A DNA stretch of 64,000 bases, taken from contig FNSS01000001.1 in the NCBI GenBank assembly GCA_900104855.1, positions 2,356,001-2,420,000 on the forward strand. The letters are read 5' to 3'. Below are positions 27,251 through 37,450 of this stretch, piece by piece; positions within the stretch are counted from its first letter, which is position 1, and each line of letters starts with the position of its first letter. The notes under the pieces are model-generated. The model was not told the DNA's origin. It did no database searches and saw only the letters and a list, made by a program, of their open reading frames with translations. The translations under genes were made by a program, and so were the position numbers. Origin of the DNA: Rhizobiales bacterium GAS188 (GTDB lineage Bacteria; Pseudomonadota; Alphaproteobacteria; Rhizobiales; Beijerinckiaceae).

Positions 27251-29563
27251 TCACGCCCTGAGCTGGCCGCCGATCGGCAGGTCGCGGATGCGCTTGCCGG
27301 TCGCCGCGAAGATGGCATTGACGAGGGCCGGCGCGATGGGCGGAACGCCCGGCTCGCCGACCCCGCCGAGCGGCATGTCGAAGCCATGCGGCACGATATG
27401 CACCCGCGTCTCGCGCGGCGCCTCATTGATGCGCAGCACGTCGTAATCGTCGAAATTGCCCTGCTGCACTTTGCCGTCCTTGAAGGAGATCTCGCTCTTC
27501 AAGGCGAGGGTGAGGCCCATGATGCAGGCGCCTTCGAGCTGCGAGCGGATCCGGTCGGGATTGACGGTCGGGCCGCAATCGACCGCGATATCGACCCGCG
27601 GCACCGTGACATTGCCTTGTGCGTCGACCGCCGCCTCGACCACGGCCGCCACATAGGTGACGAAGCTGCGATGCACCGCGATGCCGAGCCCATGGCCTTG
27701 CGGCAGCTTGCGCCCCCATTCGCCCTTCTCGGCGGCGAGCTCGACCACCTTGCGCAGGCGCCCGGTATCGACCGGATAGGTCTCGGGATTCTCGCCATAA
27801 TCCCAGAAATCCTTCACCGCCGCCGGCACATCGACGATACGCGCCGGACCGATGAGATCGAGGATGTAATCCTTCTGGTCCCTGCCGGCGGCGGCCGCGA
27901 GCTCGCCCGCGAAGGCCTGGATGGCGAAGGCATGCGAGATGTTCGAGACCGAGCGGAACCAGCCGATCCTGGTATGGGCCTGCGCCTCGCCGTTCTCGAT
28001 GCGCAGATTGGCGATGTCGAAGGGCATGTCGACGAGGCCCTGGCCGCGCTCCCAGTTCGCCTCATAGCGGGGATCCGGCTCGAAGGTCGACATGATGGTC
28101 GGCGCCACGCTGTTATGGCGCCAGGCGATGGTCTTGCCGGCAGCGTCGAGCCCCGCCTCCAGCCGCTCCACCGACACCGTATGGTAGAAGCCGTTATGGA
28201 TGTCGTCCTCGCGCATCCACACCACTTTCACCGGCGCGCCGCCCATCGCCTTCGAGACGAGGCCCGCCTCCACGACGTAATCGGGCTTCGACTTGCGGCC
28301 GAAGCCACCGCCCAGCAAGGTCACGTTGACGGTGACGTTCTCCGGCGCGATGCCGAGCGTCTGCGCCAGGAGATCATGGGCGGCCTGCGGGCTCTGGACG
28401 CTGGTCCAGCATTCGCATTTGCCGTCGACGATGCGCACCGTCGCGGAAGGCGGTTCCATCGTGGCATGCGCCAGATGGGGAATGTAATATTGCGCCGTCA
28501 CGGTCTTGGCGGCTTTCCCCATGGCGGCATCGAGATCGCCGGCCTGGCGGGCGACCTGGCCGGGCTTGCCCGCCGTCTGCTCTAGCGCCGCCCGATAGGC
28601 CTTCGACTCGTAGGAAGCGTGCGGACCATCGTCCCAGGTGATCTTCAGCGCCTCGCGCCCCTTGACGGCCGCGAAGGTGTTCGCCGCCACCACCGCCAGG
28701 CCGCCCATCGGCAGGAACACCGAAGGCGAAGGCGGAGCCGCGATCTCGACCACCTTCTCGACGCCCGGCACCTTCAAGGCCGCCGAGGCATCGTAGGAGG
28801 CGACCTTGCCGCCCATCACGGGCGGGCGGGCGATGACGGCATATTTCATGCCGGGCAAGCGCACATCCTGTCCGTAGATCGCGCGACCCGTGGTGATGGC
28901 GAAGCCGTCGACGATGTTGGTCTCGCCCTTGCCGATATAGCGGAACTGCGAGGGATCCTTGAGGCGGAAGCCATCGCTCGGCACCGGCTGCAGGGCGGCG
29001 TCGGCCGCGAGCTCGCCATAGCCGAGCGTTTTGCCGGAAGGCTTGTGGACCACCTGGTGATTCTTCGCCTCGACCTCGGCGACTGAAACGCCCCAGCGCT
29101 TGGCGGCTGCCCCTTCGAGCATCATGCGGGCCGCGGCGCCGCATTCGCGCATCGGCTGCATGAAATGGCGCGTCGAGCGCGAGCCGTCCGTGTCCTGATT
29201 GCCGAACTTCGCCTCGTCGCCCGTCGCCTGCACGACCTTGACGCGCGACCAATCGGCCTCGAGCTCGTCGGCGACGATCAGCGGCATGCCGGTGCGCACC
29301 CCCTGGCCCATCTCGGAGCGGTGGCAGACGATGCTGACGGTGCCGTCCGGCGCAATCGAGATGAAGGCCTGCGGTGAGTTGACGGTGCCGTGCGGCATGC
29401 CGTCGGCGCCGTATTTCGGCGCATCCTCGGCGCGCCCCGCGCCGGCTCCGGGGAATTGCGCGGCGAGCACCAGGCCCCCGGTGGCGAGCGCGCCCTGCAA
29501 CAGGCCGCGGCGGCTGATATTCTCGATCACGGCGCTGCGTGCATCATGGTTAATCTGTGTCAT
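27251..29563 (-). CDS. Xanthine dehydrogenase-family molybdopterin subunit (IorB-like)
   Basis: This 770-residue protein is the large molybdenum cofactor subunit of a two-subunit hydroxylase of the isoquinoline 1-oxidoreductase/aldehyde dehydrogenase type. The N terminus has a Tat-like [19 protein letters not shown] signal. Typical blocks are [42 protein letters not shown] and the late [19 protein letters not shown] with the conserved Glu. Mo-pterin hydroxylases of this type act on aldehydes or N-heterocycles. No FAD subunit is present, so electrons probably pass to a cytochrome. It is immediately downstream of the 2Fe-2S subunit gene. Confidence 0.9.
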   Translation of the reverse strand: MTQINHDARSAVIENISRRGLLQGALATGGLVLAAQFPGAGAGRAEDAPKYGADGMPHGTVNSPQAFISIAPDGTVSIVCHRSEMGQGVRTGMPLIVADELEADWSRVKVVQATGDEAKFGNQDTDGSRSTRHFMQPMRECGAAARMMLEGAAAKRWGVSVAEVEAKNHQVVHKPSGKTLGYGELAADAALQPVPSDGFRLKDPSQFRYIGKGETNIVDGFAITTGRAIYGQDVRLPGMKYAVIARPPVMGGKVASYDASAALKVPGVEKVVEIAAPPSPSVFLPMGGLAVVAANTFAAVKGREALKITWDDGPHASYESKAYRAALEQTAGKPGQVARQAGDLDAAMGKAAKTVTAQYYIPHLAHATMEPPSATVRIVDGKCECWTSVQSPQAAHDLLAQTLGIAPENVTVNVTLLGGGFGRKSKPDYVVEAGLVSKAMGGAPVKVVWMREDDIHNGFYHTVSVERLEAGLDAAGKTIAWRHNSVAPTIMSTFEPDPRYEANWERGQGLVDMPFDIANLRIENGEAQAHTRIGWFRSVSNISHAFAIQAFAGELAAAAGRDQKDYILDLIGPARIVDVPAAVKDFWDYGENPETYPVDTGRLRKVVELAAEKGEWGRKLPQGHGLGIAVHRSFVTYVAAVVEAAVDAQGNVTVPRVDIAVDCGPTVNPDRIRSQLEGACIMGLTLALKSEISFKDGKVQQGNFDDYDVLRINEAPRETRVHIVPHGFDMPLGGVGEPGVPPIAPALVNAIFAATGKRIRDLPIGGQLRA

Positions 29564-29564
29564 G

Positions 29565-30014
29565 TCACGCTCCCGCGGCTTGCTTGATGGCGGCGCGGAT
29601 GCGCTGATAAGTGCCGCAACGGCAGATATTGCCGCTCATCATCTCATCGATATCGGCATCGCTCGGCTGCGGCGATTGCCGCAACAGCGCGACCGCCTGC
29701 ATGATCTGCCCGGCCTGGCAATAGCCGCATTGCGGCACGTTCAGCGCCCGCCAGGCCTTCTGGACCGGATGGTTGCCGGCCGGATCGAGCCCTTCGATCG
29801 TCACCACGGATTTGCCGTCGGCATCGCTGATGCTCGTCTGGCAGGCGCGCACCGCATCGCCTTCGAGATGCACGGTGCAGGCGCCGCAGGCCGCGATGCC
29901 ACAACCGAATTTCGTTCCCGTCAGGCCGAGCTCGTCGCGCAGATACCAGAGGAGCGGCATTGACGGATCGCCGTCGAAGCTGTGGGCCTCGCCATTGATG
30001 TGGAGGGTGAACAT
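29565..30014 (-). CDS. (2Fe-2S)-binding subunit of molybdenum hydroxylase (IorA-like)
   Basis: This 149-residue electron-transfer subunit has two [2Fe-2S] clusters. The plant-ferredoxin type site is [16 protein letters not shown] (residues about 38-53), and the C-terminal four-helix site is [11 protein letters not shown] plus [12 protein letters not shown]. It is separated from the large subunit gene by 1 bp. The pairing with a signal-bearing partner suggests that the small subunit is co-exported with it. Confidence 0.93.
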   Translation of the reverse strand: MFTLHINGEAHSFDGDPSMPLLWYLRDELGLTGTKFGCGIAACGACTVHLEGDAVRACQTSISDADGKSVVTIEGLDPAGNHPVQKAWRALNVPQCGYCQAGQIMQAVALLRQSPQPSDADIDEMMSGNICRCGTYQRIRAAIKQAAGA

Positions 30015-30423
30015 ATTTCAACTCCCGTTGCCGCCAGATGTTGACGATCGGCACATGATGCCGGGCACGGGGGCCATCAATTTATGAGCGTCCTCAGCCG
30101 TTTCTGATTTTCTTGAGGGAGATCAGTGACCGAACGGATCTTCGACCTCGACGGTTGGACCCCCTCTTGGACCTCGATGCCGGCAGCGAGGCTATGCCGA
30201 TGCGGAGCCGCCGTCCATGGTCATGATTTCAAACTTTCGTGTGACCCGCGATGCGGCAGCCGAACTCCCGTCATGATCGGTAAATTGCACCGCGAGCGGC
30301 GGGGATTGTCACCCAAGCCTTGACGAAACGTCACAATCCGTCAGTTAATCTTGGCAAGCATTCGTGTTCGACATTCGTGCTGAGCATTTGTGCCATGCAT
30401 TCTCGAGCCCGGGAGGAGACAGG
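30015..30423 (+). promoter_or_regulatory. Divergent intergenic region with candidate promoter of the second importer
   Basis: This 409-bp gap separates the minus-strand hydroxylase operon from the plus-strand importer. TTGACG at 30320-30325 and GTTAAT at 30344-30349 are spaced 18 bp and read toward the importer. A palindrome TGACG-AAA-CGTCA (30321-30333) overlaps the -35, a likely operator position. A 65-codon frame at 30126-30323 has no coding signs and is not annotated. The rest shows nothing recognisable. Confidence 0.45.
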
Positions 30424-32301
30424 GTGGTGGGCGACCATCGGATCTTGAGCGTCCGCGACCTTGCGGTGGATTTCGCCGGCGATGCCGGCGTCGTGCACGC
30501 CTTGCATGGCGTCAATTTCGATCTCTATCGTGGCCGCACGCTGGCGATCGTCGGCGAATCGGGCTCCGGCAAGTCCGTCACGGTGCAGGCGGCGATGGGG
30601 CTCCTGCCGAAGAAGGGCCGAATCACCCGCGGCGAGATCTTGTTTTCCGATCCCGCCCGCCACGGCATCGTCGATATCGCCAAGCTGCCGCGCAACGGCG
30701 ACAAGATGCGCGATATCCGGGGTGGGCGCATGGCCATGATCTTCCAGGAGCCGATGACCTCGCTCTCGCCCCTGCACACCATCGGCGACCAGATCGGCGA
30801 GGCGGCCCGCATCCATCGCGAGGCGGACGGGCAGCTGGCCTGCAAAATGGCCGCCGATCTCCTCGACAAGGTCGGGTTCCAGAACCCGCAGCAGCAGCTG
30901 AACGCCTATCCGTTCGAGCTTTCGGGCGGCATGCGTCAGCGGGCCATGATCGCCATGGCGCTGATGTGCCAGCCGGCGATCCTGATCGCCGACGAGCCGA
31001 CGACGGCGCTCGACGTCACGACGCAAGCCAATATCCTGTCCCTGATGAAGGGGCTGCAGAAGCAGTTCGACATGGGCATCCTGCTCATCACCCATGATCT
31101 CGGGGTCGTTGCCAATGTGGCCGACGACGTGGCCGTGATGTATCGCGGCGAGATCGTCGAGCGCGGCGGGGTCGAGGCGATCTTCCGCGATGCACGCCAC
31201 CCCTATCTGAAGGCGCTGATGCGCTGCGTGCCGCGCGTGGACGGCGCGCCCGAGGACCGCTTGACGCCGCTGCGCGACAGCGTGCCCGCCGAGCCGCGAA
31301 CGCCGCCGCCGGGGGCTAAGCCCAACGGCACGGCGCCGGTGCTCGAAGTGCAGGATGTGTCGAAGAGCTTCTGGAAGCGCGGCGGACCGTTCGCGGCCGG
31401 CTCGCGCATCCCCGCGCTCACCAAGGTGAGCCTCGCGGTGAAGCGCGGCGAAACGCTCGGCATCGTCGGCGAATCGGGCTCGGGCAAGACCACCTTGTCG
31501 AAGATCATCATGCGCGCCATGGGCCCCGACGAGGGCCGGGTGCTCTACGACACCGGCTCCGGACCCCGCGACATCGCCTCTTTCGAAGGCGTCGAATTGA
31601 CCGCCTATCGCCGAGCCGTGCAGTTTGTCTTCCAGGATCCGTTCTCGAGCCTCAATCCGCGCATGACCGTCCACGATATCCTCACCGAGCCCCTGACGGT
31701 GCACGGGGTGGGCGACGGCGCCTCGCGCGGCAAGCGCGTCGTCGAGCTGTGCTCGCTGGTCGGCATCGACCGCAGGGCCCTGTCGCGCTACCCCCACTCC
31801 TTCTCGGGCGGCCAGCGCCAACGCATCGGCATCGCGCGGGCGCTGGCGCTCGAGCCTTCGGTGCTGCTGTGCGACGAGCCGACCTCGGCGCTCGACGTCT
31901 CGGTGCAAGCGCAAATCCTCAATTTGTTGAAGGACCTGCAATCGGAGCTCGGCCTGTCGCTCCTGTTCGTGTCCCACAACCTCGCGGTGATCCACTACCT
32001 CGCCAATGATGTCGCCGTGATGTGTCGCGGGCATGTGGTCGAGCAGGGGCCGAGCGCCGTGATGTTCGCCCAACCCCGCCATCCCTACACCAAGGCGCTG
32101 CTCGCCGCAGTGCCGAGTGCCGATCTCGATCATCTGCTCGATTTCGACAAGATCGCCGGCGAGGGCGTCACCTTGCCTTCGAGCTGGCCCGAGCCTTTCA
32201 CCATCCGGCGGGACGGGCCGCGCCCCGATATGGTCGAAACCACGCCGCGCCATTTCGTGCGCATCGCGGGCGGGACAGGCCTGATCGGGCTCGACTCATG
32301 A
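30424..32301 (+). CDS. Oligopeptide-type ABC transporter, fused double ATPase
   Basis: This 625-residue protein carries two complete ATPase domains in one chain, as in YejF-like proteins. The first (about residues 1-300) has [26 protein letters not shown] and [12 protein letters not shown]. The second (about 310-625) has [24 protein letters not shown] and [12 protein letters not shown]. The start is GTG 30424, with GGGAGG 7 bp upstream; the open frame extends to 30364. The 3' end overlaps the binding-protein gene by 4 bp. The substrate is unknown. Confidence 0.92.
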   Translation: MVGDHRILSVRDLAVDFAGDAGVVHALHGVNFDLYRGRTLAIVGESGSGKSVTVQAAMGLLPKKGRITRGEILFSDPARHGIVDIAKLPRNGDKMRDIRGGRMAMIFQEPMTSLSPLHTIGDQIGEAARIHREADGQLACKMAADLLDKVGFQNPQQQLNAYPFELSGGMRQRAMIAMALMCQPAILIADEPTTALDVTTQANILSLMKGLQKQFDMGILLITHDLGVVANVADDVAVMYRGEIVERGGVEAIFRDARHPYLKALMRCVPRVDGAPEDRLTPLRDSVPAEPRTPPPGAKPNGTAPVLEVQDVSKSFWKRGGPFAAGSRIPALTKVSLAVKRGETLGIVGESGSGKTTLSKIIMRAMGPDEGRVLYDTGSGPRDIASFEGVELTAYRRAVQFVFQDPFSSLNPRMTVHDILTEPLTVHGVGDGASRGKRVVELCSLVGIDRRALSRYPHSFSGGQRQRIGIARALALEPSVLLCDEPTSALDVSVQAQILNLLKDLQSELGLSLLFVSHNLAVIHYLANDVAVMCRGHVVEQGPSAVMFAQPRHPYTKALLAAVPSADLDHLLDFDKIAGEGVTLPSSWPEPFTIRRDGPRPDMVETTPRHFVRIAGGTGLIGLDS

Positions 32302-34292
32302 GGGGCGTGCTGCAAAACGGTTTGGTGGGACGCGGGTTGGCGATAGGCGCGATCGCGCTGGCGGTGAGCCTTGCGGTCGGCACGGCCGGAGCGTCCGGCG
32401 ATGCGGGGCTGCAACCGCGCCTGACCTTGATCGTTGCGGCCTCCGCGCAAATCCCTCCTACGACCTATCAGGACGCGCCGATCCTGGCCCCGCTGGTCGA
32501 GAGCGGCAAGCTCCCCGCGGTCGCCGAGCGCCTGCCCAAGACGCCGCTCGTCGTCGACCTCAAGGAGCGCGGTCGCGAGATCGGCCGCTATGGCGGGGAT
32601 TTGCGCAGCCTCGTCAGCAAGGCCCGCGATCTGAGGCTGATGACGGTCAACACCTATACGCGGCTCGTGGGCTATGACGAGAAGCTCACCCTGCGGCCCG
32701 ACATCCTGGAGAAAGTGGAGGCGGAGGATGACCGCATCTTCACCTTCACTCTCAGGGAAGGTCACCGCTGGTCGGATGGCGCGCCGTTCACGGCGGAGGA
32801 TTTCCGCTTCTATTTCGAGGATATCGCCAACAACAAGGAACTCTCGCCGGCGGGCCCGGAAAGCGCCTTCTTCGTCGACGGCCAGCTCGCCCGCTTCGAG
32901 GTCCTCGACGAGCGCCATGTGCGCTATAGCTGGGACAAGCCCAATCCCCGCTTCCTGCCGATGCTCGCCCAGCCGCGCCCGGTCTTCATCTGTGCTCCCG
33001 CGCATTACCTGAAGGCCTTCCATATCCGCTATGCGCCGAAGGAGAAGCTCGCCGCTCTCGCCGCGGACGCCAAGCTGCGCAGCTGGGCCGCCTTGTTCAA
33101 CCGCACCAACGACCCTTACGACAACGCCAATCCCGACATGCCGACGCTGAATGCCTGGAAGGTCGTCACCAAGGCGCCGGCCAACCGCTTCGTCTTCGAG
33201 CGCAACCCCTATTTCCACCGCGTCGATCCGGAAGGCCGCCAGCTTCCCTATATCGACCGCCTGTTCATCGATCTGGCGACGGCGAGCCTGTTCGCGCCGA
33301 AGGCCAATGCCGGCGAGGTCGACCTCCTGGCGCGCGGACTGTCGATGTCGGACGCCCCCGTCCTCAAGGAGGGCGAGGCGGATCACGGCTACCGCACGCT
33401 GCTGTGGCCGATCGCGCGCGGCTCGTCCTATGCGCTCTACCCCAATCTCACGGTCGAGGACCCGGTCTGGCGGGCCCTGAACCGCGACCAGCGCTTCCGC
33501 GTGGCGCTCTCGCTTGCCATCGATCGCCGCATCATCAACAACGCGATGATGTTCGGGCTCGGCCTCGAGGGCAACAACACCGTGATGCCGGAAAGCGCGC
33601 TCGACGACGAATCGAACCGCTCCGTGAACGCGACCTACAACTCCGACCTCGCCAACAGCCTGCTCGACGGCATCGGCCTCACCAAGCGCGGTGGCGATGA
33701 CACACGCCTCTTGCCCGACGGGCGCGAATTGGAGATCGTCGTCGAGGTGGCGGGAGACAGCCGCGACATCATCGATGTGCTGCAGCTCATCACCGAGTTC
33801 TGGCGCGATGTGGGGGTCAAATTGTTCATCAAGCCGCAGGAACCGGGCGTGCTGCGCAACCGCTCCTATTCGGGACGCACCATCATGGTGGCGGGGCCTG
33901 GCCTCGACAACGCCATTCCGACCGCCGAGATGCCGCCGGCTGAACTCGCTCCCGTATTGGGGGAGAATTATTCCTGGCCGCTCTGGGGCGAGTATGAGGA
34001 GACCCGCGGCAAGCATGGCGAAGCCATCGACCTGCCCGAAGCCAAGCGCCTGCTCGATCTCTATCGCCAATGGCTGGCGACGAGCGACACTGCCGAGCAG
34101 ACTCGCGTCTGGAAAGAAATGCTGGCGATCAATGCCAAAAATGTCTTCAGCATCGGCACGGTGACGCGCGAGCTGCAGCCGGTCGTCGTCTCGAAGCGGC
34201 TTCGCAACGTGCCGGAGAAGGCCCTCTTCGCCTTCGAGCCGACCTCCTATTTCGGCGTCTATCGCATGGAAGAATTCTTCTTCTCGGAGTGA
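32298..34292 (+). CDS. ABC transporter substrate-binding protein (oligopeptide type)
   Basis: This 664-residue receptor overlaps the fused ATPase gene by 4 bp (ATGA at 32298). It has an N-terminal hydrophobic segment (VGRGLAIGAIALAVSLAVGTAGA) as signal peptide, then an SBP_bac_5-type core: FTFTLREGHRWSDGAPFTAEDFRFYFEDI, FERNPYFHRVDPEGRQLPY and FRVALSLAIDRRIINNAM. The protein is longer than typical DppA-like receptors by more than 100 residues, as in YejA-like receptors. The upstream frame from 32022 is out of frame with the ATPase and is spurious. Confidence 0.88.
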   Translation: MRGVLQNGLVGRGLAIGAIALAVSLAVGTAGASGDAGLQPRLTLIVAASAQIPPTTYQDAPILAPLVESGKLPAVAERLPKTPLVVDLKERGREIGRYGGDLRSLVSKARDLRLMTVNTYTRLVGYDEKLTLRPDILEKVEAEDDRIFTFTLREGHRWSDGAPFTAEDFRFYFEDIANNKELSPAGPESAFFVDGQLARFEVLDERHVRYSWDKPNPRFLPMLAQPRPVFICAPAHYLKAFHIRYAPKEKLAALAADAKLRSWAALFNRTNDPYDNANPDMPTLNAWKVVTKAPANRFVFERNPYFHRVDPEGRQLPYIDRLFIDLATASLFAPKANAGEVDLLARGLSMSDAPVLKEGEADHGYRTLLWPIARGSSYALYPNLTVEDPVWRALNRDQRFRVALSLAIDRRIINNAMMFGLGLEGNNTVMPESALDDESNRSVNATYNSDLANSLLDGIGLTKRGGDDTRLLPDGRELEIVVEVAGDSRDIIDVLQLITEFWRDVGVKLFIKPQEPGVLRNRSYSGRTIMVAGPGLDNAIPTAEMPPAELAPVLGENYSWPLWGEYEETRGKHGEAIDLPEAKRLLDLYRQWLATSDTAEQTRVWKEMLAINAKNVFSIGTVTRELQPVVVSKRLRNVPEKALFAFEPTSYFGVYRMEEFFFSE

Positions 34293-34299
34293 CCGACGA

Positions 34300-35328
34300 A
34301 TGGCGTTGCTGCGATACATATTGCGTCGGCTGGTGACGATGGTGCTCACCCTCTTCGTCATCTCGGCGCTCGTCTTCTTCATCATTAAGCTGCCGCCCGG
34401 CGACTATCTGACCAACCAGATCGCCGAGCTCGCGGCCGAAGGCGATGCGTCGAGCCTCGCCAAGGCGGAGTTCCTGCGCCATCAATTCGGCCTCGACCTG
34501 CCGGTCTGGGAGCAATACCTCTCCTGGGTCGGGTTGATGCCCGGGCCGAATGGCTGGTCGGGCCTGATCCAGGGTAATTGGGGCTGGTCCTTCGAATACA
34601 ACCAACCGGTGAACGCGGTGGTCGGCCAGGCGCTGATCCTGACGCTCGTCGTCAATCTCGCGGCCGTGCTCTTCGTGCATATCGTGGCGATCCCGATCGC
34701 CATCTATTCGGCGGTGCGCCAATATTCGATCGGCGACTATCTCGTCACCTTCATCGGCTATATCGGGCTTGCGACGCCGAGCTTCCTGCTCGCCCTCGTG
34801 CTGCTGTTCTATCTCAATCGCTGGTTCGGCATCTCGATCGGCGGGCTGATGGATCCGGCCTATGCGGACCAGGCCTGGAGCATGGGCAAGATGCGCTCGA
34901 TCGGTTCTCATCTCATCGTGCCGACCATCGTCATCGGGCTCGCCTCCACGGCCGCCATGATCCGGCGCATGCGGGCGAACCTGCTCGACGAGCTGCAGAA
35001 GCAATATGTGGTCACGGCCCGCGCCAAGGGCCTTTCCGAAGGCCGGCTGCTGCTCAAATACCCGTTCCGCATGTCGCTCAATCCCTTCATCGCCGATATC
35101 GGCAATATCCTGCCGCATCTCATCTCGGGATCGGTGCTGGTGTCGCTGGTGCTGAACCTGCCGACGGTCGGGCCGATCCTGCTGCAGGCGCTGCGCGTGC
35201 AGGATCAATATCTCGCGGGCTTCATCTTGATGTTCGTCGCCGCCCTGACGGTCGTCGGCATGCTGATCTCCGATCTCGCGCTTGCGGCGCTCGATCCACG
35301 CATTCGCTTCGCCGGGCGCGCCGCATGA
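34300..35328 (+). CDS. Oligopeptide-type ABC transporter permease (OppB/YejB-like)
   Basis: This 342-residue permease begins MALLRYILRRLVTMVLTLFV, the usual first helix, and has LPPGDYL and the ATPase-contact loop QYVVTARAKGLSEGRLLLKYPFRM. It ends in LALAALDPRIRF. It starts 7 bp after the receptor gene. Its stop codon overlaps the first ATG of the ATGA relay at 35325. Confidence 0.92.
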   Translation: MALLRYILRRLVTMVLTLFVISALVFFIIKLPPGDYLTNQIAELAAEGDASSLAKAEFLRHQFGLDLPVWEQYLSWVGLMPGPNGWSGLIQGNWGWSFEYNQPVNAVVGQALILTLVVNLAAVLFVHIVAIPIAIYSAVRQYSIGDYLVTFIGYIGLATPSFLLALVLLFYLNRWFGISIGGLMDPAYADQAWSMGKMRSIGSHLIVPTIVIGLASTAAMIRRMRANLLDELQKQYVVTARAKGLSEGRLLLKYPFRMSLNPFIADIGNILPHLISGSVLVSLVLNLPTVGPILLQALRVQDQYLAGFILMFVAALTVVGMLISDLALAALDPRIRFAGRAA

Positions 35329-35356
35329 AGATCGCGCCATGAAGATCGCACCATGA
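35325..35356 (+). repeat. Tandem 14-bp duplication forming two five-codon ORFs
   Basis: Between the two permease genes the sequence reads ATGAAGATCGCGCC and then ATGAAGATCGCACC, then ATGA. Each unit encodes MKIAP plus a stop that overlaps the next ATG by ATGA. Ribosomes finishing the first permease could in principle restart three times: at 35325, 35339 and finally 35353. The simplest origin is duplication of a native ATGA overlap. Confidence 0.7.
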
Positions 35357-36534
35357 ACGACATGTCGGGCAATCCCGCCGTCCTGCCTCCGGCGCTCGAG
35401 GAGCGCTTCGTCTCGGACGCGCCTTTCGATCCCGAGGCGCTCGGCCGCAGCGGCGAAAGCGCGCTGGCGCGCGCCTCCTCGCTCGCCCTCACCTGGCGCA
35501 AGTTCAAGCGCAACAAGGCGGCGGTGCTGGCGGCCGTCGTCTTGCTCCTCACCTATCTGACGGTGCCCTTCGCCGAGGTGATCGCGCCCTATCCGCCGGC
35601 CGAGCGGCGCGCCAATCACCTCTACGCGCCGCCCCAGCGCGTCCATTTCTTCCATGAAGGCCAGTTCAAGGGCCCCTTCGTCTATCCGGAGCGCTTCCGC
35701 TTCAATCCCGAGACCTTCACGCGCGACTATACCAGCCACAAGTCGCGGCCCCAGCCGATACGCTTCCTGTGCCGCAGCTCGCCCTATCGGCTGTTCGGCC
35801 TCATCGCGGCCGATTTCCACCTGTTCTGCCCACCCTCCGACGGCACCCTGTTCCTCCTCGGCACCGACAAGCTCGGGCGTGACCTGTTCTCGCGCATCGT
35901 CTATGGGGCGCGCATTTCGCTCACCGTCGGCCTTGCAGGCATCGTGGTGTCCTTCATGATCGGCCTGACGCTCGGAGGCCTTGCGGGCTATCTCGGCGGC
36001 TGGACCGATGCCGTCGTGCAGCGCCTCATCGAGATCTTGCGTTCGCTGCCGGAATTGCCGCTCTGGCTCGCCCTCTCGGCGGCGTTGCCCGCCAATCTCA
36101 GCCCGATCCTCGTCTTCCTCGGCATCACCGTCATCCTCGGGCTGCTCGACTGGCCGGGCCTGGCGCGCGCCGTGCGCTCCAAGCTCCTGGCGTTACGCGA
36201 GGAGGATTTCGTCAAGGCGGCCGAGCTGATGGGCGCCTCGCGCCGGCGCATCATCGCGCGCCATCTGATTCCGAACTTCATGAGCCATCTGATCGCGTCG
36301 GCGACCTTGTCGATCCCCTCGATGATCCTCGGCGAGACGGCGCTGTCCTTTCTCGGGCTCGGCCTGCGGCCCCCGATCGTCAGCTGGGGCGTGCTGCTCA
36401 ACGACGCGCAGAACCTCGCCTCGGTCAATCTCTATCCCTGGCTGCTGGCGCCCATGGTGCCGGTGATCGTCGTCATTCTCGCCTTCAACTTCGTCGGCGA
36501 CGGGCTGCGCGATGCGGCTGATCCCTATCATTGA
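35353..36534 (+). CDS. Oligopeptide-type ABC transporter permease (OppC/YejE-like)
   Basis: This 393-residue permease is longer than DppC because a large periplasmic loop follows the first helix (about residues 82-175, with APPQRVHFFHEGQFKGPFVY). Such a loop is also known in the YejE/OppC subgroup. Core motifs are LGTDKLGRDLFSRIVYGARISLTVG, the ATPase-contact loop AAELMGASRRRIIARHLIPN, and the final FVGDGLRDAADPY. The start ATG 35353 is the last in the ATGA relay. Confidence 0.9.
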   Translation: MNDMSGNPAVLPPALEERFVSDAPFDPEALGRSGESALARASSLALTWRKFKRNKAAVLAAVVLLLTYLTVPFAEVIAPYPPAERRANHLYAPPQRVHFFHEGQFKGPFVYPERFRFNPETFTRDYTSHKSRPQPIRFLCRSSPYRLFGLIAADFHLFCPPSDGTLFLLGTDKLGRDLFSRIVYGARISLTVGLAGIVVSFMIGLTLGGLAGYLGGWTDAVVQRLIEILRSLPELPLWLALSAALPANLSPILVFLGITVILGLLDWPGLARAVRSKLLALREEDFVKAAELMGASRRRIIARHLIPNFMSHLIASATLSIPSMILGETALSFLGLGLRPPIVSWGVLLNDAQNLASVNLYPWLLAPMVPVIVVILAFNFVGDGLRDAADPYH

Positions 36535-36539
36535 GAGTC

Positions 36540-36695
36540 GTGAATGGTGAGTAGTGAATAGTGAATAGTGAATAGTGAATAGTGAGTGGCGAGTGGCGAG
36601 TGGCGAATAGAAAGAGGGCTTTTGTTTTCTAGCAGTCTCGATGACGTAAAATTTCACTACTCACTACTCACTACTCGCTACTCGCTACTCGCTCC
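36540..36695. repeat. Heptanucleotide-repeat inverted array (copy 2)
   Basis: The left arm is ten 7-bp units at 36540-36609 that shift from GTGAATA to GCGAGTG type. The right arm is six complementary units at 36654-36695 (three TCACTAC, then TCGCTAC types). Base pairing with G-T wobbles can form a stem of about 40 bp around a 44-base loop. The right arm ends just before the ribosome-binding site of the CBS gene. Its relative at 6967-7082 also lies just after a transporter operon. Confidence 0.88.
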
Positions 36696-36706
36696 TGGAG
36701 GGCCCA

Positions 36707-37441
36707 ATGCAGGCGCGCGACGTGATGACCACGCACGTGATCTCGGTGACGCCGGCAACGCGCACCCGCGACGCCATCGAGCTGATGCTCGCCCATCATC
36801 TCAGCGGGCTGCCGGTGCTCGACGAGGCCGGCAAGCTCGTCGGCATCCTGAGCGAAGGCGATTTCGTGCGCCGCTCCGAGCTCGGCACCGAGAAGCACCG
36901 CTCGCGCTTCATCGCCTTCATCCTCGGCCCCGGCCGCGCCGCCCATGACTACACCAAGAGCCATGCGCGCTTCGTGCGCGGCGTGATGACCGAGGAGGTG
37001 ATCGCGGTCTCTGAGGACACCTCGCTGTCCGATCTCGTCGCTCTGCTCGAGAAGCATGCCATCAAGCGCGTGCCGGTGATGCGCGGCGACGAGCTCGTCG
37101 GCATGGTGACGCGCTCCGATCTGCTGCGCGCGCTCGTGGCGGCGAGCCGCAAGCGCGAGGAGAGCATGGATGACGGCGCCATCAAGGAGCGCATCCTCGC
37201 CGAGCTCGCGAGCGAAGGCTGGGCGCCGTCGAGCTGCATCGGCGTCGAGGTCAAGGATGGCGCGGTCGATCTCACCGGCACCATCTTCGATGCGCGCCAG
37301 CGCCTGGCGCTGAAGGTCGCGGTCGAGAATACGCCGGGCGTCAAGGCCGTGCATGACCGGCTGGTTTGGATCGATCCCGGCTCCGGCCTCGTCATCGACG
37401 CGCCCGAAGAGAACAGCGACGGCAACGCGGCCGCGTCGTAG
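36707..37441 (+). CDS. CBS-domain protein with C-terminal BON domain
   Basis: This 244-residue cytosolic protein contains two CBS motifs. The first is at residues 1-70, with MQARDVMTTHVISVTPATRTRDAIELMLAHHLSGLPVLD and GILSEGDFVRR. The second is at about 88-150, with MTEEVIAVSEDTSLSDLVALLEKHAIKRVPVM and MVTRSDLLRALV. A BON domain follows at about 160-225, with VEVKDGAVDLTGTI. CBS pairs usually bind adenine nucleotides and BON domains may bind membranes. GGAGGG lies upstream of the ATG. The partner is unknown. Confidence 0.9.
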   Translation: MQARDVMTTHVISVTPATRTRDAIELMLAHHLSGLPVLDEAGKLVGILSEGDFVRRSELGTEKHRSRFIAFILGPGRAAHDYTKSHARFVRGVMTEEVIAVSEDTSLSDLVALLEKHAIKRVPVMRGDELVGMVTRSDLLRALVAASRKREESMDDGAIKERILAELASEGWAPSSCIGVEVKDGAVDLTGTIFDARQRLALKVAVENTPGVKAVHDRLVWIDPGSGLVIDAPEENSDGNAAAS

Positions 37442-37450
37442 CCACGGCCC

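Noticed and set aside
30126-30323. 65-codon plus-strand frame in the gap before the second importer
   Set aside because: It overlaps the predicted promoter region, has no ribosome-binding site, no hydrophobic or domain pattern, and is Cys/Arg-rich like random high-GC translation.
32130-34385. 751-codon minus-strand frame antisense to the substrate-binding protein
   Set aside because: It shows the same Arg/Glu/His-rich shadow composition, and the plus-strand gene has a recognisable family and operon position.
36540-36695. CRISPR array
   Set aside because: Units are 7 bp with no unique spacers and the two arms are complementary; no cas genes are near.
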